64,000 nucleotides of DNA from Branchinecta lynchi (Eukaryota > Arthropoda > Branchiopoda > Anostraca > Branchinectidae): NCBI GenBank assembly GCA_023053575.1, contig JAKZAP010000004.1, positions 3,453,572 through 3,517,571 of the forward strand. The letters are read 5' to 3'. Position 1 is the stretch's first letter; each line of letters opens with the position of its first letter. A model generated the notes under the pieces. That model was given only the letters and a program-made list of their open reading frames with translations, ran no database searches and was not told the DNA's origin. Shown piece by piece: positions 18,873-27,517 of the stretch. A program made the translations under genes and the position numbers.

Positions 18873-21800
18873 TAATGTTTATAACCTAAAGGCAAAGTTG
18901 TAAATTTATCGCTTGATACTATCCTTTTATCATCCTTAGGATCCAACGCTTTTTTATTCTGCTCTTCTAGAAACATATTGTGCTTGTATGATCTTAAGTT
19001 ATACTGGGTTATAGAAAGGTTTTCCGTTTTACCAAACAGTACATCCTTATAGTTTTGAATGGTAATTTTATCTTTAACGATATTGGTTTTTATTCCTTTC
19101 AGTTTTTTGCTAGCTTTTGAAGGGTCTTGGTTGTCCTTTAAATAAGCATATACTTTTGATCGTAATCCAACAAACTCTGTCATAACCTGTCCACCTAATT
19201 CATCTTTCATCATTCCTATCACTTTCTTATTTACACTAGGAAACCCATATGGATTATCTTTCGCATAATCAGATGTATCGAACCTCTCATTCAAATCCTG
19301 TTTGATATCTTCATAGAAATCTTCGGTTCGAATATCATATATGAAAGAATCAGTGTCCATATAACACAAATCAATTTTATCTCCATATTTAGGCTTCATA
19401 TAATCATAATGGAATTCATACATCAATAACTTGGATAGTTCTAATACAGCAAAACCGATGTACATTGGTTTGTCTAGTTTTATCTTTTCCTTCGACATTC
19501 TTGCCACTGAAAAGTTTTCACTAAAAATTATTTCAGCTTTAAAGTTGGGCTTCTTTATTATTTTTTCTCTTGTTGCATCATCCGTTATTATTTCCATATC
19601 CGCTCGCTTCCTTACGTTTTCCATGGTTTTTCCAAAGCAAGCATTATTCATAAGCTTAAAGAAGTCCTTCTCAAAATCATTTGTACCTTTAGTTCTAAGT
19701 GCTGTGTTGTGGTCTATATATCCTTTTAAGTAAGCACTTTCAGTGAATCCTAGTATTCTGTGTACTCTTTTTAATATCAAGCCTTTTTGTAAATAAAATT
19801 CTAGGTTCCTGTGGTGAACTACATAGTTGGTTTTATCTAATACTGTGGTACATAGCTTACCGTTAAAGTGTTCGGGTGCTAATGGTAAATCCTTGTGTAA
19901 TTCGTGTAGTTCTTTTGGATATTCTAAATCTACTTCATATATAGCACCTACATTCTGTAATTTCATTATCGAATTGATATGAGTTTTTAGATGGTTGTAA
20001 TACTCGAATGATTCGTATTCATTCCTTTCTTTCAAATCATCCGGTATTGAAATGAATTGGAAATCATTTGCTGGTAAATTCTGCGACATCGCCCATCCAT
20101 ATAAATTATTAGCGTCTAAATACATTAAATAATTAGATGGTTTATGCTTATTATAATCACTTGTATATTTATTATTTGCTTTTGCGTATCTTTTTATACA
20201 TTGGGATACACCACCTCTTATTCCTTTTTCTATAAAGGTATACATGTCTTCCTTTGAGAATAACGGCAAGTCTACTTTTGAATGCTTTAAGAAAGAATCC
20301 CATGTCAACCCAGGAGCTGAGAAGTAATGAAGTGGATCCAGATCATAATTCCGTATACAAACGTTCCTGAAATTCTCCACAACGTCTGATAGAATTAACA
20401 CATCACTTTTTAGGTACAACTTGGTATAATCAAGTAATGTTTCACAGTTAAATTGCTTCCATATAGATACCGCTCTTTTATAATCACTTTTGTCAATACC
20501 TTTCCCCGTCAACCTAGAATAAAAGCTTTCTATGGATGGTAAGTTTGTACAATTCATTTTATCGAAACTGTCTACGAATTCATACGGATATACCCCTTTT
20601 TTAATTATTTCTTTGAATTCTTCATCGTTATTGAAACTATTCGATGTGTACTTGAAATTCTGTCTTAGATGATTACAAGGTACTTTGCAATCACATTTTG
20701 CTAAATTTGCTGATAGTTTGTCTAAAGATGAAGCCATAAATCTAATCGAATCTATGAACCGGATCTCATATTTTATTTCCGTATCCGTCTTTCTTATACT
20801 TACTGATTTCGAGAATGATATGAAACTTTCTGCACTTTCAAAAATTCCGTTATCAGGTATCAATTCTCTAACAAACAGATGGGAATCATATTTAGATAAA
20901 TTATGCATTACTACCGGGATATGCCTAGGAATCCTGTATTTCATATTACATTCAGCATGAGCAAATCCCCTATCTTCTCCTGTCATGTGGTCGTGATCAA
21001 AGTGAGGATTTTCAGTAATTTCAGTTGTACAGATGTGACAAGTCTTATCCATTAGATTTTTCCATTTTTCGGTAATTTCTGCATTGGTATAAGTATGGTT
21101 TCTTTGTCTGCTTTCATATTTGTTTGCAATTTCTGTGGATACTTTTGTAACGGTTTTAACAAAATGTTCTGCAGCGTCTTCACCGAAATAGCCATAGTAT
21201 TTGTTCTGGTTTGTATCAAAGGAACAGCATACCTGAAATCCGTAAGCAAATGGTTTCTGTTTGGCCACTTTTATTGTTTTCTTCCCGTGTAGTTGATTGT
21301 ACTCTTCATTATAAGACTCAAAGTCGGCTATTATGCAATAAGGTACTTTCATTTGTTTTGCAATATTTTTATATTGTATACTTGAACCTTCAGGAGGCAT
21401 TATAATATCAGGATCTTCGCAATTATTTTTACTTTCATGTTTTTCAAAGTGTTCTTCTTTTGTAAAATGCCTTCCGCAAAAAGTGCAGAGGTATGTCTTT
21501 GTTTTATTTTTAGAGATTTGACTACCAACTAATCTGCTCAGATCCTTTACCAGTACATAATGATTATCGAAATACAATAAATTAATAACATGTTTAGCTG
21601 TTTTGCCATTGATTGTACTTTTTAGTATATGACTTCTGATTATTTTCTCTTTATCAATTTGAAATAAGCAAATCTTAATGTTATATTTATTTTCAAATGT
21701 GTGTATATCTTGTGTATCCATCGGGAAGTTAGTAACCCCTTTGAAATCAAATTCGTTTTCATATTGTTTATAATTTGATAGTCTATCAACATGATCCTTA

Positions 21801-22936
21801 GCTGGATGTAGATTTGCTAAGATAGACCAAAGGAAACATTTCTGGTCGTTATTTTTTATATTTATACACGCTTTTTTATTTTTTACGAAATCTGGCAGTA
21901 TTTTAAACGTTCCTCCCATGTAAGATTCTATTCGTGTCATCCGATAATCAATTCCTTCATACCGACTAAATTGTAGCCCAGATCGAGGGGTATTACTTAA
22001 AGAACTAAGTCTCTTGTTATTATCATCCAAATGACTATGAGTAAGTATGCTATTTTTATTTAAAATCCAAGAAGTACTGTTGTAAAATACTACTACTTCT
22101 TCATCATTCTCCTGTCGATGGAAAATAACACGAGTTACAAACTGAACTCTATATTGATTTATTTCGTTCATTCGCCGCTGTATATCTGCGAAAGTAAAAG
22201 CAATAAGAGTATGCTCGTCAACTCCATTACCTTGAACTGAAACGTTTACAGTGAATATATTCTCACTTTCGCTAAAAATAGTAGGTTGCTGTTCTTCTTC
22301 CGTTCTAAATAAATGATCAGGAATTAATTTTTCTTCTTTGATTTTTTTCTTATTTATAAAGAGAGTGGATAAACCAATTGGTTTCTGTCTACTGTTATCA
22401 CGTCTTTCTGTTTGATCTCTTATGATATCTCTATTTTTCTGTACGGAATCTTTATGTTTGTTAATAATATTATTATAGTATTCTTCAACCTTGTGTATGA
22501 CTTCTTCTCGGTTTCCGCGAGTTGATAGGTTCTTGTTTTTCAGAAATTTCTTTAATTCGCTTGTCTCTTTTTCTTTGTTATCATTGTATTCTTGTTTTAG
22601 TTTTGTAATGGTGATATTATTTTCTCTTATCTCATCTTCCAGAATGGTTCGTAATCTCGGTTCTGGTTTGTAGTCGGATGGTCTGTTCTTATTATGAGTT
22701 CTTTCGTTTCTGCGTTCAATTTGAGTTTTATCTTCAGCTATCAAAATATACTTATTAAGATGGTTTATTATATTATTTGTTATTTCATGTTTCTTAGCTC
22801 CATTTGTTTTGATTTTATTAATTTTCGCATAAGTCCGCAGTTCATTATATGTGTATAGCGATAATCTTTGTATAACCGCTTTGTTGTTTGATATAACCTT
22901 TTTACAAAGCTGAATAACCTCTGCAGTATTCATCAT
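18872..22936 (-). CDS. POLB: Protein-primed family B DNA polymerase of the Polinton
   Basis: A 1354-aa polymerase. In order: two SAP-like helical motifs (about 26-62 and 127-153); an OTU-like region (D364-C367 in NNDQKCFLWS, H459 in DNHYVLV); a zinc finger (C484, C487, H500, C506); exonuclease motif I D538/E540 (IIADFES); an inserted endonuclease VII-like treble clef (CHIC at 633-636, DHDH at 647-650, CN at 663-664); Exo II HNLSKYDSH (678-686); Exo III YLKSD (841-845). Polymerase motifs follow: A DANNLYGWAM (941-950), B KLMNNACFG (1094-1102), C YMDTDS (1192-1197) and KVY (1261-1263). All catalytic residues appear present. It replicates the element from protein-primed termini. The start ATGATG follows CCCCTATTAA; length and domain set are typical of a complete Polinton polymerase. 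Confidence 0.95.
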   Translation of the reverse strand: MMNTAEVIQLCKKVISNNKAVIQRLSLYTYNELRTYAKINKIKTNGAKKHEITNNIINHLNKYILIAEDKTQIERRNERTHNKNRPSDYKPEPRLRTILEDEIRENNITITKLKQEYNDNKEKETSELKKFLKNKNLSTRGNREEVIHKVEEYYNNIINKHKDSVQKNRDIIRDQTERRDNSRQKPIGLSTLFINKKKIKEEKLIPDHLFRTEEEQQPTIFSESENIFTVNVSVQGNGVDEHTLIAFTFADIQRRMNEINQYRVQFVTRVIFHRQENDEEVVVFYNSTSWILNKNSILTHSHLDDNNKRLSSLSNTPRSGLQFSRYEGIDYRMTRIESYMGGTFKILPDFVKNKKACINIKNNDQKCFLWSILANLHPAKDHVDRLSNYKQYENEFDFKGVTNFPMDTQDIHTFENKYNIKICLFQIDKEKIIRSHILKSTINGKTAKHVINLLYFDNHYVLVKDLSRLVGSQISKNKTKTYLCTFCGRHFTKEEHFEKHESKNNCEDPDIIMPPEGSSIQYKNIAKQMKVPYCIIADFESYNEEYNQLHGKKTIKVAKQKPFAYGFQVCCSFDTNQNKYYGYFGEDAAEHFVKTVTKVSTEIANKYESRQRNHTYTNAEITEKWKNLMDKTCHICTTEITENPHFDHDHMTGEDRGFAHAECNMKYRIPRHIPVVMHNLSKYDSHLFVRELIPDNGIFESAESFISFSKSVSIRKTDTEIKYEIRFIDSIRFMASSLDKLSANLAKCDCKVPCNHLRQNFKYTSNSFNNDEEFKEIIKKGVYPYEFVDSFDKMNCTNLPSIESFYSRLTGKGIDKSDYKRAVSIWKQFNCETLLDYTKLYLKSDVLILSDVVENFRNVCIRNYDLDPLHYFSAPGLTWDSFLKHSKVDLPLFSKEDMYTFIEKGIRGGVSQCIKRYAKANNKYTSDYNKHKPSNYLMYLDANNLYGWAMSQNLPANDFQFISIPDDLKERNEYESFEYYNHLKTHINSIMKLQNVGAIYEVDLEYPKELHELHKDLPLAPEHFNGKLCTTVLDKTNYVVHHRNLEFYLQKGLILKRVHRILGFTESAYLKGYIDHNTALRTKGTNDFEKDFFKLMNNACFGKTMENVRKRADMEIITDDATREKIIKKPNFKAEIIFSENFSVARMSKEKIKLDKPMYIGFAVLELSKLLMYEFHYDYMKPKYGDKIDLCYMDTDSFIYDIRTEDFYEDIKQDLNERFDTSDYAKDNPYGFPSVNKKVIGMMKDELGGQVMTEFVGLRSKVYAYLKDNQDPSKASKKLKGIKTNIVKDKITIQNYKDVLFGKTENLSITQYNLRSYKHNMFLEEQNKKALDPKDDKRIVSSDKFTTLPLGYKH

Positions 22937-23061
22937 TTAATAGGGGAACATTTTTATTAATAAATTTCTCCCGTCTGAGTTTTGTCAGCCGTAAAGAAAA
23001 GCACTGGTTTTCCAAATCCTTTACTATGTATTTTCCGACGCCCTTATGGGTTTCACACATG

Positions 23062-23190
23062 CTTTACTACTAGTCACGGGTTTCCTTTATTCTTTACTAC
23101 TCTTGACGAAATCGGCATTTGGTTACTACTCTTAACGAAAATCCGCTTTTGGTTACTACTCTTGACGAAATCGGCATTTGGTTACTACTC
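23062..23190. repeat. Roughly 29-30-bp tandem repeats between divergent polymerase and membrane-protein genes
   Basis: About three good copies of GGTTACTACTCTTGACGAAA followed by TCGGCATTT start near 23093, 23122 and 23151. A degraded copy lies upstream. They sit in the about 300-bp gap between the start of polB (minus) and the + strand 139-aa gene. This is a likely shared regulatory region. Confidence 0.7.
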
Positions 23191-23237
23191 TTTATTTTGT
23201 TAGAAATATTTTTCGAAACAATTTTATTATATTATAA

Positions 23238-23657
23238 ATGGAAGAATTAGAAAAGAAAATGTATGTTTACCGTCGCAGTTACAAGTACTACAATCGTATA
23301 AGTAATAGCTTACTTGTATCCAAATTCCTCTTTTCAGCAGCAGGAATGTCTGCGTTTCTAGTGCTACCGCTAGCTTCTTTAAGTTTGGGTGCTGTTATCA
23401 TCGAAATAATTGAAAAGCAATTAAGCATTGCTGATAGAAAAGCAGAATTTAGGACTATTTATGATTTTTATACTGAGTTGTTGTCAATGCTAAAATGCGG
23501 ACAGTTAACAATTGAGGAGGTAATTCAGAGAGAAACAGAGATGCGTAAAACCTTTCGATTTTTTCCTCGCGAAAAATACATGAAACAAGTCCGTCTGAAT
23601 GGCTATAAATATTGCAAGAATACATCAATAGTTCAGAAGAATGTTCCACCAGTGTGA
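23238..23657 (+). CDS. 139-aa small membrane protein of the Polinton
   Basis: It has a basic and tyrosine-rich N-terminus (YRRSYKYYNR). A long hydrophobic segment at about 27-58 (FLFSAAGMSAFLVLPLASLS, then GAVIIEII) could cross the membrane once or as a hairpin. Helical charged sequence (ADRKAEFRTIYDFYTELLS) follows, with a basic end. The layout resembles small Polinton membrane proteins whose role is unknown; a SLATT-like arrangement is possible but not proven. It is divergent from polB and convergent with the 255-aa gene. The start has a TTATAAATGG context, a weaker form of the element's start block. Confidence 0.62.
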   Translation: MEELEKKMYVYRRSYKYYNRISNSLLVSKFLFSAAGMSAFLVLPLASLSLGAVIIEIIEKQLSIADRKAEFRTIYDFYTELLSMLKCGQLTIEEVIQRETEMRKTFRFFPREKYMKQVRLNGYKYCKNTSIVQKNVPPV

Positions 23658-23748
23658 CTCTTCACACATAACCACCACCTAGCAACAAAATCTAGCTTAT
23701 AACTCAATCAATGAAACACCAATTTATTGAGAAAACTTAATTCAACAT

Positions 23749-24516
23749 TTATAGACTCAGATTATCAAAATCAATCAACACTTCATCGGATAAGAAAACT
23801 TGCGCAGGATGCTCCTTGAGTAATGAAGACAATATCTCATCCTCTTGGATCGCTTTGCGAATAGCTTTTTCATTTTCGACGATGCAATAGTACCCTTTCC
23901 CACAGAAAGCTATTCCAGGATATTCGCGGACTAATCCATACAACTGAAGATATCTTCTTATTGCTGATTTGCTTTCTCCATATTTCTTAAATCGTTCTTC
24001 AAGAAAACACTTGTATAGATTCTCAGGGTTGTCATTGAACAGTTTTTGCATGTACGCATACACTTCACCTTTTTCCGCTTTTAGTAACACTGATAAATAA
24101 TCCAAATACACCTCCACTTTAATAATTAAACGTTCTGCTTGTTCCAAACTGACTCCACATATTTTGCTGCTCAGCACCTTCTTGATGCTTACGTCCACTT
24201 TGAAGTTTCCAAACCTTCGCGAAGCATGTAAATTCGCTTTAATATCGGCTAAAAACTGCACGCTCTTCTCTTTTTTCTTGTCAACAGAGGAACACGCTGT
24301 CGTACGGTCTTCACCTTCGACTTCATCTGAGGCTGTGACTACCTTACTCCACAGCGAAAGGAATGTTTCTTGCTCCGATTTCTCCAGTTTGAACAACCCA
24401 TTCATATACTTTTTCGGAATGGTTGCTGTTTTCTTCTGAATACCTTCGCTGTTCATCTGAAAATAAAAATCTTTTAACGATCTTGATGATTCCTTTACAG
24501 AATTTTTGAAGGCCAT
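23749..24516 (-). CDS. 255-aa Polinton protein of unknown function under a TATA/heat-shock-type promoter
   Basis: I do not recognise a family. The N-terminus is polar, residues 60-80 are charged (EGEDRTTACSSVDKKKEKS), and the C-terminal half is helical. A segment SKSAIRRYLQLYGLVREYPG (about 182-201) could be a winged-helix-like or polymer-forming unit; this is speculation. It lacks the TAAATG block found at the other genes: the ATG follows GAATCAA. Upstream are a TATA box and two heat-shock elements (24797-24878), so it is probably controlled separately, perhaps early or stress-induced. The first codons lie inside an 83-bp tandem duplication, so the duplicate copy contains a second out-of-frame ATG at 24599. 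Confidence 0.65.
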   Translation of the reverse strand: MAFKNSVKESSRSLKDFYFQMNSEGIQKKTATIPKKYMNGLFKLEKSEQETFLSLWSKVVTASDEVEGEDRTTACSSVDKKKEKSVQFLADIKANLHASRRFGNFKVDVSIKKVLSSKICGVSLEQAERLIIKVEVYLDYLSVLLKAEKGEVYAYMQKLFNDNPENLYKCFLEERFKKYGESKSAIRRYLQLYGLVREYPGIAFCGKGYYCIVENEKAIRKAIQEDEILSSLLKEHPAQVFLSDEVLIDFDNLSL

Positions 24517-24654
24517 TTGATTCCTACTTCATCTCGTGTGACGCGCTTCGCAACATTATCTGACCCAGATAATTCCTTTACAGAATTTTTGAAGGCCATT
24601 TGATTCCTACTTCATCTCGTGTGACACGCTTCGCAACATTATCTGACCCAGATA
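24489..24654. repeat. 83-bp direct tandem duplication covering the 255-aa gene start
   Basis: Unit 1 is 24489-24571 and unit 2 is 24572-24654, differing by one base (GACGCG versus GACACG). Each unit ends with the palindrome TATCTGACCCAGATA. The duplication puts a second copy of the start codon and first codons in the 5' leader. Confidence 0.9.
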
Positions 24655-24796
24655 ATTCCTTAATTCTCCCTACCTGGATATCCTTGTTTTTATCGCTAGA
24701 AAACTAAAAATACTTACATTGGAAATTTTTTCTTTCTTCAACACCTTCTTAATCTCAACTTGTTTACAAATGTCTCCTTAACCAGATGCGCGACAC

Positions 24797-24897
24797 TATA
24801 TATATTCGCGAATCTTCTCCGCCGAGTCTTGCTATCTGCTGGAGGTGACGCATCTAAATATTCGAGAATATTCGAGAATATTTAGTGTGACGCATCT
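24797..24897 (-). promoter_or_regulatory. TATA box plus two heat-shock elements
   Basis: Read on the minus strand, a TATATATAG box lies at about 24805-24797. Heat-shock pentamers sit just upstream: TTCGCGAATCTTC (24805-24817, three alternating units) and TTCGAGAATATTCGAGAA (24861-24878, four perfect alternating nTTCn/nGAAn units). The second is bracketed by direct repeats GTGACGCATCT (24845-24855, 24887-24897). The position suits the 255-aa gene (start 24516); the + strand 102-aa gene at 24974 is the alternative target. Confidence 0.72.
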
Positions 24898-24939
24898 CTC
24901 ACACCACAGGTGTTACGATCTGCCGGTAATTAGGAGCTT

Positions 24940-25517
24940 TGGATTTTTATTTAATAAAATCATCCCCTAATAAATGGAGTCCACAAAGGAAGTCTTGAAT
25001 ACAATCAGAATGAATAAATACAATGAGACAATCAGGAAAGAAGCATTGGTATTAGGATTGAAATATGCTATTGTTAAAATGAGAATTGCTAAGACAAAAT
25101 ATGGTGATAAGTTGGTTGTAGTTATTAATCATAATGACAAACCATGTGATTTGTTTATAACTCAGAAATATAATGCCATTGCTAACGAATTACTTTTAAA
25201 GAAAAATCTGGTTTTGCAGCCTATTGTACGCGAAAACAAGAACAAAGAAACATATGTGGATTTAGAACTGTTTACTCAGTAAAAAATGAAAAATGTAAAA
25301 AAAAAAAAGAAGTAGTAGTATATTGTAGTATTTTATATGTAGTAAAGGGTAATATTCTCATTTCTTGTATCCTTTATTTTGGAAGTAAGAAAATAAAAAT
25401 GTTCTTAAAAAGGGGGGTAATTTGGTAAAAAGGATGTTAAAATTTAAGAAATTGATGTTAAAATGGGGTTTTGAAATTGGGGGGAGGGTGGGCCAGAACC
25501 CGGTTTATATAACTACT
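24940..25517. repeat. Right terminal inverted repeat of the Polinton
   Basis: Reverse complement of 11254-11830, ending GGTTTATATAACTACT. It contains the right copy of the 102-aa gene. Inside its left edge the sequence departs from the left repeat at AAGCTCC versus GGCTCAC. Confidence 0.93.
24974..25282 (+). CDS. TIR-encoded 102-aa protein, right copy
   Basis: The amino-acid sequence is identical to the left-repeat gene at 11488-11796, read outward toward the right terminus. The ATG follows the same block (ATAAAATCATCCCCTAATAA). Unlike the left copy, it has the heat-shock/TATA region about 100 bp upstream, so the two copies may be expressed differently. Function unknown; a small beta-barrel nucleic-acid-binding protein is only a guess. 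Confidence 0.75.
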   Translation: MESTKEVLNTIRMNKYNETIRKEALVLGLKYAIVKMRIAKTKYGDKLVVVINHNDKPCDLFITQKYNAIANELLLKKNLVLQPIVRENKNKETYVDLELFTQ

Positions 25518-25523
25518 CAAGGT
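25518..25523. other. Right target-site duplication of the Polinton (CAAGGT)
   Basis: Direct repeat of 11248-11253, immediately after the terminal ACT. Confidence 0.92.
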
Positions 25524-25760
25524 GACCGCGAATCATATGTATGCAATAACCGGGGCCAGCTTAACCGCCGCCGATCGTTGCCAGCCGGAGAAAATTGAGC
25601 CGCCGAGCTCTTGTCAAGCTCTACGCCCCTTACTGCGAACACTCGGCCCTTTACCTTTCTGGACCTTACCCCCTGACGAAGAAAAAGAATGTAGCTGCTT
25701 TTTCGATTTTTTTTTTTTTTTTTTTTTTTTTTGTATACCAAACACAACAAAATCCCAACA

Positions 25761-26247
25761 AAGGTTTCGATGGGATCCCAATAATATCTGGGTCTTGTCT
25801 ACTTGTCCGTCGAGAAATTCATTTTCACCATCGTGTTTAGCATGTCTTCCTACCCCTAAATCGAACATCTAATCAACTTCAAATAAAACTTTTACTTTTA
25901 ATAAACTTTCCGGCTCCGGACGGATTCCGGGTGAACTACTTTTCCGATGACAAAATGGTTTTCACCATTGTGTTCGGCATGTCTTCTTACCGCATAATCG
26001 ACTCACAATAGCTGTTTCAAAATATTTTGTTTGCCCCTTAATTTGAACCCCCTCCCCCACCCCTAAATATAGGGCTACAGAGCCTATCTACGAACTCGAC
26101 TGGTCCGAGGACCCAACGAATCCTCACACCAAGTTTCATCAAAATATCTCATTCCCTTCGAGAGTTATCGTGCTTACAGACGGACGGACAGACGGACAAC
26201 TTTTGCGATGTCATATGTATCCCTCCACTTACGTTTTGGGATCCCAA
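25761..26247. mobile_element. Short copy of the GGGATCCC-ended element (family T)
   Basis: It starts GGTTTCGATGGGATCCCA and ends ACGTTTTGGGATCCC. The right part (GGAGGGATACATATGACATC on the minus strand, runs of GTCCGTCC, ATATTTTGATGAAACTTGG) matches the left part of 60745-62012 in reverse. The internal tandem repeats of the longer copy are missing, so this looks like a deletion derivative. Superfamily unknown. Confidence 0.6.
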
Positions 26248-27257
26248 AAACTACATTCACTCGTAAGAAGCCTCTTGGCTTGGGAAAAGTGATTTTCATA
26301 TTTCCAATACTGTAAGTTCCTCCTCTACCTGCCAATTTGGTACAAGAACTGAAAAAGGATCAATCAGTTTTCAGACAAATATAACCGTTAAACTTAACAA
26401 TCTGTATAGAAAGGTGTCGGTTGCAGCTTTTCCCCTCGCAGCGGTCTTATCTGTTAGTTCGAATTGTAAATTTGTATTCTAATTCCAGTTGTGTCCTTAA
26501 TTCTTTTTACTCCACTATTTCTGTTTTGTAGAAGTGCTAGTATAAACATTCATTCACTCATATAGGCCTACCTGCAATAATTGAAGGCTCCTTCTATTAG
26601 ATTAGATTTTAGATTAGATTATTTTATTGCTAAATTAAATAATAAACCATCATGATAGGTAACCGCCTATGAGAAAACATAAATGCACTGGCACTGGGCG
26701 GTTACAACAAACTACTTCAACTTAACTTAAACAATAACTTAATTTCATTTCAACACCGATTCATTAGTTTTGTTCCCCATATAACACACAGAAGAAAAAA
26801 TAAGAAAAAATAAAAAATAAGTAAATAAATGAATAGTATCTATAATAAATGAGAAGACATAAATGCACTGGCAATGGGCGGTTACCACAAACTACTTCAA
26901 CTTAACTTAAACAACAACTTAATTTCATTTCAACATTGATCAATCAGGTTTTTTTCCATATAACACCCAAAAGAAAAAAGAAGAAAAAAGAAGAAAGAAA
27001 AAAATAAATAAATAAAGGTAATAAAAAAGAAATAATAACTTATACGTTCATTCTCTGAATCGTAACTCCTCGCCCCTCCAACAAAAATTTCTTTACTCTT
27101 TTTTTAAACAACTACTGGTGTTCATTCGAAGGTGTTCCTTCGCTTCTAGAAAACTGCCTGACGAGGACCCTTTCCAAGAAGGGCCGAAGCATCGTTGGCG
27201 CAAATCTTAGCTGACTTAAATGTACAGCGCCATTTATATCTATTTATTTCTTTTTAG
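26248..27257. other. Intron 1, right end, with 180-bp tandem duplication
   Basis: Two copies of a segment with CATAAATGCACTGGCA and CTACTTCAACTTAACTTAAA begin at 26671 and 26851 (offset 180 bp), separated by A-rich sequence. A foldback family C fragment (CTGCCTGACGAGGACCC) lies at about 27155-27215. The intron ends with TTCTTTTTAG. No gene is seen besides the exon. Confidence 0.5.
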
Positions 27258-27478
27258 GTAGGAGGGAACACGACAACCCTCATCATTCCGGACTTGGAGC
27301 CATTCACGATGTACGAAGTTTCCATTCAGTCTCTGAATATACACGGGACGTCGTTGCCTAGTCAGCGCATCCGCACTCTTACTCTTACCCCTCAGTCAGT
27401 TAAGCCCATGCAAGGAAGTGCGCCAGTGTTGCCAGACATCAGGACTTGTTGCAGTAGTAGAGGAGTCTACCATCAGTT
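27258..27478 (+). CDS. Exon of Ig/FN3/DB-module protein: second half of FN3 domain and linker
   Basis: The acceptor TTCTTTTTAG precedes GTAGGAGGG, and the donor GTAAGT follows CAGTT. It is phase 0 in and phase 2 out. The translation VGGNTTTLIIPDLEPFTMYE continues with VSIQSLNIHGTSLPS: the FN3 E-to-G strands, with the LxPxTxYEV core tyrosine motif. It completes the domain begun at 1008-1252. The tail (RTCCSSRGVYHQL) leads into the cysteine-rich module of the next exon. Codon and splice phases fit perfectly across the 26-kb intron, so the host gene appears intact despite the Polinton. Confidence 0.85.
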
Positions 27479-27517
27479 GTAAGTAGACCTAGAACTCCTA
27501 GAAGTACACTGTCAAGA

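Larger units (their letters stand above)
11254..25517. mobile_element. Complete Polinton/Maverick DNA transposon
   Basis: A 14,264-bp element with AGT...ACT termini, long inverted repeats (11254-11830 and 24940-25517) and a 6-bp CAAGGT duplication. It carries the diagnostic Polinton set: protein-primed family B DNA polymerase, retroviral-type integrase, adenain-like cysteine protease, HerA/FtsK-type packaging ATPase, major and minor capsid proteins. All are open except where integrase and protease sit in -1 frame to the preceding ORF. The element lies in the first intron of the FN3/DB gene, with its morphogenesis block antisense to the host gene. Near-identity of the two inverted repeats implies recent insertion or recent homogenisation. 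Confidence 0.95.

Noticed and set aside
18656..18889. 77-codon + strand frame with FLSRYL repeats
   Set aside because: It is the 21-bp palindromic array read in a frame that stays open because 21 is a multiple of three; there is no start context, and the array lies in a gap between two minus-strand genes.
20685..20960. Frames on the + strand inside the polymerase gene
   Set aside because: Shadows of the long minus-strand polymerase frame.
25517..25872. Lysine-rich and phenylalanine-rich frames
   Set aside because: They run through a poly-T run next to the Polinton's right end.
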